64,000 nucleotides of DNA from Chromatiaceae bacterium. GTDB taxonomy: Bacteria; Pseudomonadota; Gammaproteobacteria; Chromatiales; Chromatiaceae. A program made the position numbers and the translations under genes. The stretch lies in assembly GCA_024235255.1 (NCBI GenBank), contig JACKMT010000002.1, forward strand, positions 744,001-808,000. The letters are read 5' to 3'. The notes beneath the pieces are model-generated. The model did no database searches. It was not told where the DNA came from and saw nothing but the letters and a program-made list of their open reading frames with translations. This document shows, one piece after another, positions 57,168-64,000 of this stretch; position 1 is the first letter of the stretch, and every line of letters starts with the position of its first letter.

Positions 57168-59042
57168 ATGTTCTATTCCGAATCTTACGATGTCATTGTA
57201 GTGGGTGGCGGCCACGCCGGTACCGAAGCGGCGCTGGCTGCTGCGCGTATGGGCGCCCATACGCTGCTGCTCAGTCATAATATAGAGACCCTGGGTCAAA
57301 TGAGCTGCAATCCGGCAATTGGCGGTATCGGCAAAGGTCATCTGGTGAAAGAGGTGGATGCGCTGGATGGCTTGATGGCGCGCGCAGCCGATCGCGCGGG
57401 AATACAGTTTCGCATCCTCAATGCCCGCAAGGGTCCGGCGGTGCGGGCCACCCGCGCCCAGGCCGACCGCCAGTTATACCGAATTGCGGTTCGCACTGTG
57501 CTGGAAAATCAGTCCGCCCTTGAAATTTTCCAGCAGGCGGTCGACGATCTGATCGTGGAGGGAGACCGCGTCGCCGGTGTGGTTACCCAGATCGGCCTTA
57601 AATTCCGTGCTGCAGCGGTCGTCCTGACCACCGGCACTTTTCTCGGCGGCAGGATTCACGTCGGACTCAACAGTTTCGAAGGTGGACGGCTAGGCGACCC
57701 GCCGGCCAACGCTCTCTCCAGGCGGTTGCGTGAACTGCCGTTCAACGTGGACCGGCTGAAAACCGGCACCCCGCCGCGTATCGACAGCCGCAGCATCGAC
57801 TATTCCGGTCTGCTGGCTCAGCCGGGCGACCAACCGACCCCGGTGTTCTCGTTCTTAGGTTCGCGCGAAGAGCACCCGGAGCAGCGCAGCTGCCATATCA
57901 CGCACACCAATTCGGAGACGCATGAGATCATCCGCAGCGGGTTGTCGCGCTCGCCGCTGTTCACTGGCGTCATCGACGGCGTTGGTCCGCGCTACTGCCC
58001 CTCCATCGAAGACAAGGTGGTACGATTTGCGGAGCGGGATGCGCATCAGATCTTTATCGAACCCGAGGGTCTGACCAGCAATGAAGTCTATCCGAACGGC
58101 ATCTCCACTTCGCTGCCGTTCGACGTGCAGCTGGCGCTGGTGCGCTCGATGAAGGGGTTTGTTCAGGCGCGCATCACGCGGCCCGGCTATGCGATCGAGT
58201 ACGATTTTTTCGATCCCCGCGATCTCAAACCCGGTCTGGAGACAAAGTTTATCGAGGGCCTCTTCTTCGCCGGCCAGATCAACGGTACGACGGGTTACGA
58301 GGAGGCGGCCGCGCAGGGATTGCTGGCGGGTATCAACGCGGTATTGAAGCTGCGTGGCATCGAAGCCTGGTGCCCCGGCCGGGAACAGGCGTACCTGGGT
58401 GTGCTGGTTGACGACCTGATAACCCGTGGGACCAGTGAACCTTACCGGATGTTTACCAGCCGCGCGGAGTTTAGGCTGCTGCTGCGCGAAGACAATGCCG
58501 ATCTGCGGCTGACGGAAAAGGGGCGGGAGCTTGGCGTGGTCGGTGATGCCCGCTGGCGCGCGTTTGAACGGAAACGCGAGGCGATCGAGCTGGAACGGCA
58601 GCGGCTGCGGGATATCTGGATCCGGCCCGGCACCCCGCAGGGAGAGCGGGCGGCACAAACCCTGGGTATTTCACTGAGCCAGGAAACCCGGGCGTTGGAT
58701 CTGCTGGCGCGGCCGGAGCTGAGCTATCAGGCTTTGAGCCGGCTGCCTGAGATTGGCCCTGGACCGGATGATCAGGGTGTTGCGGAGCAGCTGGATATTC
58801 AGGCCAAGTATGCCGGTTATATCAAGCGCCAACAGCTTGAGATCGATAAACTGCGGCAGAAGGAGTCGATAAAACTGCCGCTTGATCTGGACTACGGGCA
58901 GGTGCGCGGTCTGTCGACGGAAGCGAGAGAGAAGCTGGTTAAGAGCCGCCCCCAGACACTGGGACAGGCGGGACGTATTCCAGGGATGACGCCGGCGGCA
59001 ATTTCGCTGTTGTTGATCCATCTGAAGAAGCGATCGGCTTGA
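57168..59042 (+). CDS. mnmG: tRNA uridine-5-carboxymethylaminomethyl(34) synthesis enzyme MnmG
   Basis: A 624-aa FAD-binding partner of MnmE. The N-terminal FAD motif is YDVIVVGGGHAGTEAALAAARMG; other features are SCNPAIGGIGKGHLVKEVDAL, RILNARKGPAVRATRAQADR, LTTGTFLGGRIHVG, GTSEPYRMFTSRAEFRLLLREDNAD, and the C-terminal IPGMTPAAISLLLIHLKK. Length equals E. coli (629). The ATG at 57168 is preferred because the conserved start MFYSESYDVIVVGGG aligns; a longer start at 57120 is not. rsmG follows with a one-base overlap of stop and start. No DnaA boxes lie upstream, so this is not an E. coli-like oriC-mnmG link. Confidence 0.98.
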   Translation: MFYSESYDVIVVGGGHAGTEAALAAARMGAHTLLLSHNIETLGQMSCNPAIGGIGKGHLVKEVDALDGLMARAADRAGIQFRILNARKGPAVRATRAQADRQLYRIAVRTVLENQSALEIFQQAVDDLIVEGDRVAGVVTQIGLKFRAAAVVLTTGTFLGGRIHVGLNSFEGGRLGDPPANALSRRLRELPFNVDRLKTGTPPRIDSRSIDYSGLLAQPGDQPTPVFSFLGSREEHPEQRSCHITHTNSETHEIIRSGLSRSPLFTGVIDGVGPRYCPSIEDKVVRFAERDAHQIFIEPEGLTSNEVYPNGISTSLPFDVQLALVRSMKGFVQARITRPGYAIEYDFFDPRDLKPGLETKFIEGLFFAGQINGTTGYEEAAAQGLLAGINAVLKLRGIEAWCPGREQAYLGVLVDDLITRGTSEPYRMFTSRAEFRLLLREDNADLRLTEKGRELGVVGDARWRAFERKREAIELERQRLRDIWIRPGTPQGERAAQTLGISLSQETRALDLLARPELSYQALSRLPEIGPGPDDQGVAEQLDIQAKYAGYIKRQQLEIDKLRQKESIKLPLDLDYGQVRGLSTEAREKLVKSRPQTLGQAGRIPGMTPAAISLLLIHLKKRSA

Positions 59043-59677
59043 TGGGTTGCGGGGTCTGGAGCGAACAACTCTCTGCGGGCCTGCAACAGATGGATCTGGT
59101 ATTGGATCCACAACAGCAGCACAAGCTGCTGGAGTATCTGTCGCTGCTGGATAAGTGGAACAAAACCTACAATCTGACCGCAGTCCGGAATCCGGCGGAG
59201 ATGGTCTCCCGCCAGCTACTCGATTCACTCTCCATCCTGCCGCTGCTGCGCGGCCGGGAGATACTGGATGTCGGCACCGGCCCGGGTCTGCCCGGCATTC
59301 CTCTGGCTGTTGCCCGGCCCGACCTGCACTTTACACTGCTCGATTCGAACGGGAAAAAAAGCCGTTTCGTGGCGCAGGCTAAAATAGAGTTGCGGTTGCT
59401 TAATCTGACGGTGATAAGGTGCAGAGTCGAGCAGTTCGCACCTGCCATTCTGTTCGATACGGTTTTGTCGCGTGCTTTTGCATCGCTTCGGGAAATGCTC
59501 GATCTCGCATCACATCTAGTCGCCGCCAATGGTTGCTTGCTGGCGATGAAAGGCACTTTGAACCAAGCGGAGATCGATGCGGCCGTTGCCAGCTGCAGAG
59601 GGATGAGGATTCACACTTTAACTGTACCGGGTACACTCGGACAGCGACATGCCATTGTGTGTGGGTGTTGCAATTGA
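59042..59677 (+). CDS. rsmG: 16S rRNA m7G527 methyltransferase RsmG
   Basis: A 211-aa SAM methyltransferase for 16S rRNA G527. Conserved: YLSLLDKWNKTYNLTAVRNPAEMVSRQLLDSLS, the SAM motif LDVGTGPGLPGIPLAVARPDL and LDSNGKKSRFVAQ, LSRAFASLREML. The stop of mnmG and ATG overlap by one base (TGATG). In E. coli the gene follows mnmG (gidA-gidB). No parA gene follows directly, as often seen in other Gammaproteobacteria; here a zinc-ribbon gene and phaA come first. Confidence 0.96.
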   Translation: MGCGVWSEQLSAGLQQMDLVLDPQQQHKLLEYLSLLDKWNKTYNLTAVRNPAEMVSRQLLDSLSILPLLRGREILDVGTGPGLPGIPLAVARPDLHFTLLDSNGKKSRFVAQAKIELRLLNLTVIRCRVEQFAPAILFDTVLSRAFASLREMLDLASHLVAANGCLLAMKGTLNQAEIDAAVASCRGMRIHTLTVPGTLGQRHAIVCGCCN

Positions 59678-59783
59678 AGCGGGCGAACAGAGTCGTGTTG
59701 CATCATACTTCGGTGCTTGGTTTAAGCAACAACAGCAGATGAAATGTTTAAGTTGAACTGTATAGCCGAATAACGGGGTACTG

Positions 59784-60074
59784 ATGGAAACCGAAAAAGT
59801 TGGAAACTGCTGGCACTGTGGTGCGGATTTGGGTAAATACGACTACGGGCGCGAGATCAACTGTTCTGCCTGCGGCAAGCCGACCAGAGTCTGCCGCAAC
59901 TGCCGCTGGTTTGATCCGGGCCGTGTGAACCAGTGTCAGGAGCCCATCGCCGATGAGGTTAAGGATAAGGTCCGAGCCAACTTCTGCGAATATTTCGAAG
60001 CGACTCTCCAGGTCGGAGGTGATGGGAGTGCTGCAGAGAAGCTGCGTCAGTCGGCCGAGGATCTCTTTAAATAG
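59784..60074 (+). CDS. Small cysteine-rich zinc-ribbon-like protein
   Basis: A 96-aa protein. Eight cysteines: CWHCG near the start, CSACGK, VCRNCRWF, then single Cys in NQCQEP and NFCEYF. The CxxC pairs suggest one or two zinc ribbons. The C-terminus is acidic helix (AAEKLRQSAEDLFK). I recall similar conserved hypothetical proteins in Gammaproteobacteria, function unknown; a nucleic-acid or protein-binding role is only inferred. It starts 107 bases after rsmG and ends at a strong bidirectional terminator before phaA. Confidence 0.85.
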   Translation: METEKVGNCWHCGADLGKYDYGREINCSACGKPTRVCRNCRWFDPGRVNQCQEPIADEVKDKVRANFCEYFEATLQVGGDGSAAEKLRQSAEDLFK

Positions 60075-60077
60075 ATT

Positions 60078-60122
60078 CGGGGCCGGCATAATCTGAACGC
60101 TGTCCCGATTATGCCGGCCCCG
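60078..60122. terminator. Bidirectional terminator between the zinc-ribbon gene and phaA
   Basis: A perfect 16-bp stem (CGGGGCCGGCATAATC with GATTATGCCGGCCCCG) and a 13-base loop lie between the two convergent stop codons. ATTTCTTA follows on the plus strand. Confidence 0.88.
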
Positions 60123-60140
60123 ATTTCTTAGCCCGCTGAA

Positions 60141-61328
60141 TTACATCCTTTCGAAAATGGCAGCGATGCCCTGGCCGCCGCCGATACACATGGTTACCAG
60201 TGCATAACGGCCGCCAATGCGCTGCAGTTCATACAGTGCCTTTACGGTAACGATGGCGCCGGTTGCACCGATTGGATGACCCAAAGCAATCGCACCGCCA
60301 TTCGGATTGGTTTTTGCCGTGTCGAAATCGAGGCCTCGGCATACGGCCATTGCTTGTGCCGCGAATGCTTCATTGGCTTCGATAACATCCATGTCGCTGA
60401 CTTTGAGTCCGGAACGCTGCATGACCAATTTCACCGCTGGAATGGGTCCCTCGCCCATGAACGCCGGATCGACGCCGGCGATGCCGTACGATACCAGGCG
60501 GGCCATGGGCTGCAAGCCCTGTTTTTCGGCCACTGCAGCGTCAGCCAGCACTACGGCAGCGCCGCCGTCGTTGATGCCTGAGGCGTTGCCGGGCGTTACC
60601 GTGCCGTCTTTCTTAAACGCAGCACGCAGCTTGGCCATGCCCTCGACTGAGGCATCGCCGCGAACATGCTCGTCGGTGTCGAACACCGTCACCCCTTTGC
60701 GTGACTTGATCTCGATCGGCAGGATCTGATCCTTGAAGTGTCCCGCCGCAATGGCGGCAGCCGCCCGGCGATGGCTTTCAACCGCGAACTCATCCTGCTC
60801 TTCGCGCTGCAGCTTCCACTTTTCAGCGATGTTTTCCGCAGTTACGCCCATGTGCACGGTATCGAACGGGTCGGTCAGCGCGCCAACCATCATGTCGATC
60901 AACTTGGAGTCACCCATGCGGGCGCCCCAGCGCGCGGCCGGAGCCTGATAACCGGCATTGCTCATCGATTCAACGCCGCCGCCAACCGCAAATTCGGTAT
61001 CGCCCAGCATGATCATCTGGGCTGCGGAGACGATTGCCTGTAAACCGGAGCCGCACAGACGGTTTACCGTCAAAGCGCCCGAGTCATGCGACATGCCGCC
61101 ATTGACGCAGGAGAGGCGGGAGACATACATGTCTTTAGCCTGGGTGTGGATCACATTACCAATCACGCCTTGACCGATTTTACCGGGGTCGACTTTGGAC
61201 CGCTTGATTGCCTCGGCAACCACCAAGGCTCCAAGATCCGGAGGCGTAAAGCTTTGCAGGCCTCCGCCATAATCTCCGATTGGGGTCCGAACACCACTCA
61301 GTACAACCACGTCACGTGTATCAGCCAT
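60141..61328 (-). CDS. phaA: Acetyl-CoA C-acetyltransferase (beta-ketothiolase)
   Basis: A 395-aa thiolase that condenses two acetyl-CoA to acetoacetyl-CoA, the first step of PHB synthesis, and can run in reverse. The acyl-Cys is in VNRLCGSGLQAIVSAAQ (about residue 90), the active-site His is in GGAIALGHPIGATGA and the second Cys in VTMCIGGGQGIAA; NEAFAAQ is also present. The ATG at 61328 has GAGG about 10 bases upstream; an in-frame start at 61427 is rejected. phaB is not adjacent and phaC is about 57 kb away, so the PHA role is inferred from the PHA genes in the same genome; a general acetoacetyl-CoA role is possible. Confidence 0.93.
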   Translation of the reverse strand: MADTRDVVVLSGVRTPIGDYGGGLQSFTPPDLGALVVAEAIKRSKVDPGKIGQGVIGNVIHTQAKDMYVSRLSCVNGGMSHDSGALTVNRLCGSGLQAIVSAAQMIMLGDTEFAVGGGVESMSNAGYQAPAARWGARMGDSKLIDMMVGALTDPFDTVHMGVTAENIAEKWKLQREEQDEFAVESHRRAAAAIAAGHFKDQILPIEIKSRKGVTVFDTDEHVRGDASVEGMAKLRAAFKKDGTVTPGNASGINDGGAAVVLADAAVAEKQGLQPMARLVSYGIAGVDPAFMGEGPIPAVKLVMQRSGLKVSDMDVIEANEAFAAQAMAVCRGLDFDTAKTNPNGGAIALGHPIGATGAIVTVKALYELQRIGGRYALVTMCIGGGQGIAAIFERM

Positions 61329-61758
61329 GTCAGTCAATCCTCTAGTGAATAATAATTTCTGAAATTCGGTCTTGTGTTGCCGCCCTGATTCTTTGAGTTT
61401 TCGATGTCGCAAAAGCCACAATACCAATAGTTTAATTACAATAGTATGAAGACTTTGGAGAGAATCGGGCTATTAAAGATACCTCGCCGCTGAGCTTAAG
61501 ACCAGAGATAATAGATTATCGTTATAGGAGGATTAGGCCGGACCCTGGTTGACCATACCCCATTCGCTTTGTAATGAATCGTGCAAATCGGTTTATCGTC
61601 AAATCGATTGCCCGGTTATTGAAAAGGGGGGAGTAGCGTTGATCAACCGTCAATGAGATTGCGCACGAAGGATCGCTTTCTGCTATTCTCGTTCCCGCCT
61701 CCGCAATCGCCAGCCGATTCCGCGGCAGCTGATTGTAAAGTTGCACGAGATCATTTTC
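61329..61758. other. Divergent gap between phaA and parA
   Basis: A 430-base gap, A+T-rich in the first part. A candidate plus-strand promoter is TTGACC (61549-61554) and TAATGA (61572-61577), 17 bases apart. I see no credible gene; an 88-aa antisense frame (61522-61788) overlaps the parA start and lacks support. No parS site is found here. Confidence 0.5.
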
Positions 61759-62544
61759 ATGGGCCGAATAGTCTGTGTTGCCAATCAAAAGGGCGGTGTG
61801 GGTAAAACCACCACGGCCGTAAATCTGACAGCTTCTTTGGCCTCAATGGGGCACAAGGTTCTGCTGGTGGATATTGATCCCCAGGGAAATGCGACCATGG
61901 GCTGCGGTGTCAATAAGCACGAGCTGCAGAGTTCGAGCTGTGATGTGCTGTTGGGAGAGGAGAGGCTGCAAGCGGTCGTTACCCGCTCCCCTGCTGCCGA
62001 CTTCGATGTGCTCCCGGCCAATTCCGATTTAACCGCAGCGGAGGTCGGGTTGATGAACGCGCCGCTGAAAGAGAGGCGGCTATCTCTGGCGCTGGATGGT
62101 GCCGAGGAGATCTATGAGTTTGTCATTATTGACTGCCCCCCTTCACTGAATATGCTGACGCTCAACGCCCTGGTAGCTGCTCACAGTGTGTTGATTCCGA
62201 TCCAGTGCGAGTACTACGCACTTGAGGGGCTCTCCTCATTGGTCAATACCATTCGCCAAATTCAATCTAGCCGCAATCCGGGGCTAAAAATCGAGGGGAT
62301 TCTGCGCACCATGCACGATCCCCGCAATCGCCTTACCAATGAAGTCTCCGCGCAGCTGATTCACTATTTCAAGGACAAGGTGTTTACCACAATCATTCCG
62401 CGCAATGTCCGTCTGGCGGAGGCGCCGAGCCATGGATTGCCGATTTTGTTGTATGATAAGAGTTCCCGGGGGGCCATCTCATATCTGGACTTTGCTAACG
62501 AGTTTCTGCAGCGCAACGGGCAACCCCGGCATGTTACAGCCTGA
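61759..62544 (+). CDS. parA: Chromosome partitioning ATPase ParA (Soj)
   Basis: A 261-aa deviant-Walker ATPase that binds DNA and moves the origin region. Walker A is VANQKGGVGKTTTAVNLTA (deviant KGGVGKT), A' is LLVDIDPQGNATMGCG and the switch II region is EFVIIDCPPSLNMLTLNAL. It lacks an N-terminal helix-turn-helix, so it is a chromosomal type Ib/Soj-like ParA. ATG at 61759 is preferred over a TTG at 61741. parB follows 27 bases later. Acts with parS sites in recF (44.5-45.1 kb). Confidence 0.97.
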   Translation: MGRIVCVANQKGGVGKTTTAVNLTASLASMGHKVLLVDIDPQGNATMGCGVNKHELQSSSCDVLLGEERLQAVVTRSPAADFDVLPANSDLTAAEVGLMNAPLKERRLSLALDGAEEIYEFVIIDCPPSLNMLTLNALVAAHSVLIPIQCEYYALEGLSSLVNTIRQIQSSRNPGLKIEGILRTMHDPRNRLTNEVSAQLIHYFKDKVFTTIIPRNVRLAEAPSHGLPILLYDKSSRGAISYLDFANEFLQRNGQPRHVTA

Positions 62545-62571
62545 TCTACTCAACCACAGACAAGACTGATT

Positions 62572-63450
62572 ATGGCAGCGAGAAAACACGGACTTGGACG
62601 CGGGCTGGATGCGCTTCTGGGTGGCGATACCAACCTGCCGGAGAGTAACGGCAAAGGCGCTTCATCCGGGAAGGTAGTCGATATGCTGCCGTTGGATCTG
62701 ATTCAAAGGGGGCGTTTCCAGCCGAGGCGTGATTTCAATGCCGAAAAATTGCAGGAGCTGGCCGACTCTATTGCAGCGCAAGGCGTGGTGCAACCCATTG
62801 TGGTGAGACCCATTGATACCAGCCGCTATGAGATTATAGCCGGTGAACGCCGCTGGCGGGCAGCGCAACAAGCCGGACTGAGTGAGATACCGGCGGTCAT
62901 CCGCGACGTACCGGACAAGACCGCGATGGCGATGGGTCTGATCGAAAACATTCAACGGGATGACCTGAACCCGCTTGAGGAGGCTTCCGCGCTTTACCGA
63001 TTGTTGGACGAATTCGAACTGACCCATCAGCAGATCGCGCAGGGAATAGGGAAATCTCGCACCACGGTGACCAACCTGTTGCGTCTGCTGGAATTAAATA
63101 CCGACGTCAAGCGGCTTATCGAGGAGCGGCGTATTGAGATGGGGCACGCCCGTGCTTTGCTGGGTCTTCAGGAGCAGCGCCAAAGCGACGCAGCGCGGCA
63201 AGTGGTCGCACAGGGCCTTTCCGTGCGGGAAACCGAAAAACTGGTGCGGCGCCTGCAGGGTGTGAAACCGGAGCAGAAAGCCAGAGCGGTTGCCGATGAC
63301 GATCCCGATGTAAAACGGTTGGAAAACAGCCTGGCGGATAAACTTGGAGCGCGGGTTAAAATTCAGCAGGGCAGCAGCGGTAATGGCAAGCTGGTGATAA
63401 GTTACAACAATCTCGAGGAGCTGGACGGGATTCTGGAGCATATTCGGTAG
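62572..63450 (+). CDS. parB: Chromosome partitioning protein ParB (Spo0J)
   Basis: A 292-aa parS-binding CTPase clamp. The N-terminal domain has GLGRGLDALL, then the CTP-binding box 1/2 with QRGRFQPRRDFN, GERRWRAAQQAGLSEIPAVIRDV and ENIQRDDLNPLEEA; the parS-binding helix-turn-helix is THQQIAQGIGKSRTTVTNLLRLLEL; the C-terminal dimer domain starts about 235. Length is usual. The parS sites it should bind are 17-18 kb away in recF. Confidence 0.97.
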   Translation: MAARKHGLGRGLDALLGGDTNLPESNGKGASSGKVVDMLPLDLIQRGRFQPRRDFNAEKLQELADSIAAQGVVQPIVVRPIDTSRYEIIAGERRWRAAQQAGLSEIPAVIRDVPDKTAMAMGLIENIQRDDLNPLEEASALYRLLDEFELTHQQIAQGIGKSRTTVTNLLRLLELNTDVKRLIEERRIEMGHARALLGLQEQRQSDAARQVVAQGLSVRETEKLVRRLQGVKPEQKARAVADDDPDVKRLENSLADKLGARVKIQQGSSGNGKLVISYNNLEELDGILEHIR

Positions 63451-63575
63451 TTTTTAGTGTGCTGAAATGCTGACCGGCATGGAGTCCTTCCATCACTTCA
63501 TATGGTCTACGGAGCAGCAAGGTAGGACCTTGGAGTTGGTTTTCAGTGAACACATTAAATTTATTTACCTATCTT

Positions 63576-63604
63576 TTGACCTTATATCCTGATGCCCTTA
63601 TACT
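63576..63604 (+). promoter_or_regulatory. Sigma-70 promoter of the atp operon
   Basis: TTGACC (63576-63581) and TATACT (63599-63604) are exactly 17 bases apart. The start would be near 63611, with a 42-base leader before atpI. A weak 6-bp hairpin (CAAGGT/ACCTTG) precedes it and may end parB. Confidence 0.75.
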
Positions 63605-63652
63605 ACCGCTCGTCGATGGGGATCTGACTCTACATAGAAATCATTCGCGGCA

Positions 63653-64000
63653 ATGAATCTTGCCAGCGCCAGGCAGGCTTGGCGGCTGGTCTCGTTCCAG
63701 TTGGTTATCTCTTTAGTCGCTTCCCTGGTACTGATCGTCCCCGGTTGGGTGCATGCCTGGTCAGGGCTGATCGGCGGATTGATTGCAGCGGCAGCAAATG
63801 CCTTTTTCGCGCTGCGGGTGTTCGCGCACTATCGGGCGCAGGATCCGGGAAAATTGCTTGGCCGTTTTTACGGAGCAGAGTTTCAGAAACTACTACTGAC
63901 CGGGGTGCTGTTTGCGGCAGCGATACTTTGGGTGAAGCCACTTAGTGCAGGGGCCCTGTTCGGAGTCTTTCTACTGGTGCAACTATCCCCTGTGCTGATA
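63653..64000 (+). CDS. atpI: ATP synthase subunit I (AtpI), truncated at window end
   Basis: 116 codons from ATG at 63653 stay open to the window edge. The N-terminus is MNLASARQAWRLVSFQLVIS; it continues with LVLIVPGWVHAWSGLIGGLIAA, NAFFALRVF and a third hydrophobic segment, giving the multi-segment membrane pattern and NAFFALRVF landmark of AtpI. AtpI helps assemble the c-ring. In Gammaproteobacteria parB is followed by atpI and the atp operon, so atpB should come next. The 3' end lies outside. Identification rests on membrane pattern, the position and the promoter. Confidence 0.85.
   Translation, partial: MNLASARQAWRLVSFQLVISLVASLVLIVPGWVHAWSGLIGGLIAAAANAFFALRVFAHYRAQDPGKLLGRFYGAEFQKLLLTGVLFAAAILWVKPLSAGALFGVFLLVQLSPVLI

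Noticed and set aside
61306..61318. CACGTG at 61309-61318 as a parS site
   Set aside because: Flanks do not match TGTTYCACGTGRAACA; the core alone is not enough. The same holds for CACGTG-like runs near 6757 and 34663.
61522..61788. An 88-aa minus-strand frame over the parA start
   Set aside because: Overlaps the ParA Walker A codons, with no ribosome site or recognised domain.
1..64000. tRNA, rRNA, CRISPR, prophage or intact insertion sequence
   Set aside because: None was recognised on reading. A tRNA or covariance-model scan could not be run, so a small RNA gene could be missed.

Overview
The window is a gene-dense stretch of a gammaproteobacterial chromosome around the replication origin. 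The evidence is gene content and order: gyrB-recF-dnaN-dnaA facing rpmH-rnpA-yidC-mnmE, then mnmG-rsmG and parA-parB-atpI, plus hslVU-DUF971-ubiE-ubiJ-ubiB, glyQS-gmhB-plsC, glnA-ntrBC and secB-gpsA, all typical of Gammaproteobacteria. PHA genes, TRAP transport, sulfur-carrier genes and a persulfide-sensor-like ArsR protein suggest an environmental, possibly sulfur-metabolising species. That last point is inference; I cannot name a genus.

Layout. 0-6 kb: end of dapF, a convergent polyhydroxyalkanoate block (phaC, phasin) and a small unknown gene, then DUF484-xerC. 6-17.5 kb: hslVU-DUF971, a TRAP transporter divergent from a GntR regulator and malonyl-CoA synthetase, then the ubiquinone genes ubiE-ubiJ-ubiB. 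17.5-24.9 kb: envC-ctpA-yibQ-DJ-1 on the minus strand, an ArsR regulator, a membrane rhodanese, secB, gpsA and trmL. 25-34 kb: a class 1B dihydroorotate dehydrogenase, an HDOD signalling protein, a TlpA-type thioredoxin, then the nitrogen block ntrC-ntrB-DUF4124-glnA with NtrC and sigma-54 sites. 33.5-36.5 kb: a CDF metal exporter, a TusA-like protein and a PP-loop ATPase in one overlapping operon, followed by a 269-bp non-coding element with terminal inverted repeats just upstream of glyQS. 37-52 kb: glyQS, MazG-like, gmhB, plsC, alaX and the origin region. 52-64 kb: a transglutaminase/DUF58/MoxR block, mnmG-rsmG, thiolase phaA, parAB and the start of atpI.

The genes fall into connected systems. 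Replication and segregation are together: dnaA, dnaN, gyrB and parAB, with two parS sites inside the recF coding sequence. PHA metabolism is split, with phaC and phasin at 0.8-3.7 kb and phaA at 60 kb. NtrBC probably controls glnA and its own operon through matching palindromes. MnmE and MnmG, and perhaps the TusA/PP-loop operon, act on tRNA. I found no rRNA, tRNA, CRISPR array, prophage or intact insertion sequence, and no clearly new defence-type system. The least explained parts are the TusA/PP-loop/CDF operon, the inverted-repeat element before glyQ, the helix-hairpin-helix tail on PhaC, and the malonate-type TRAP module.
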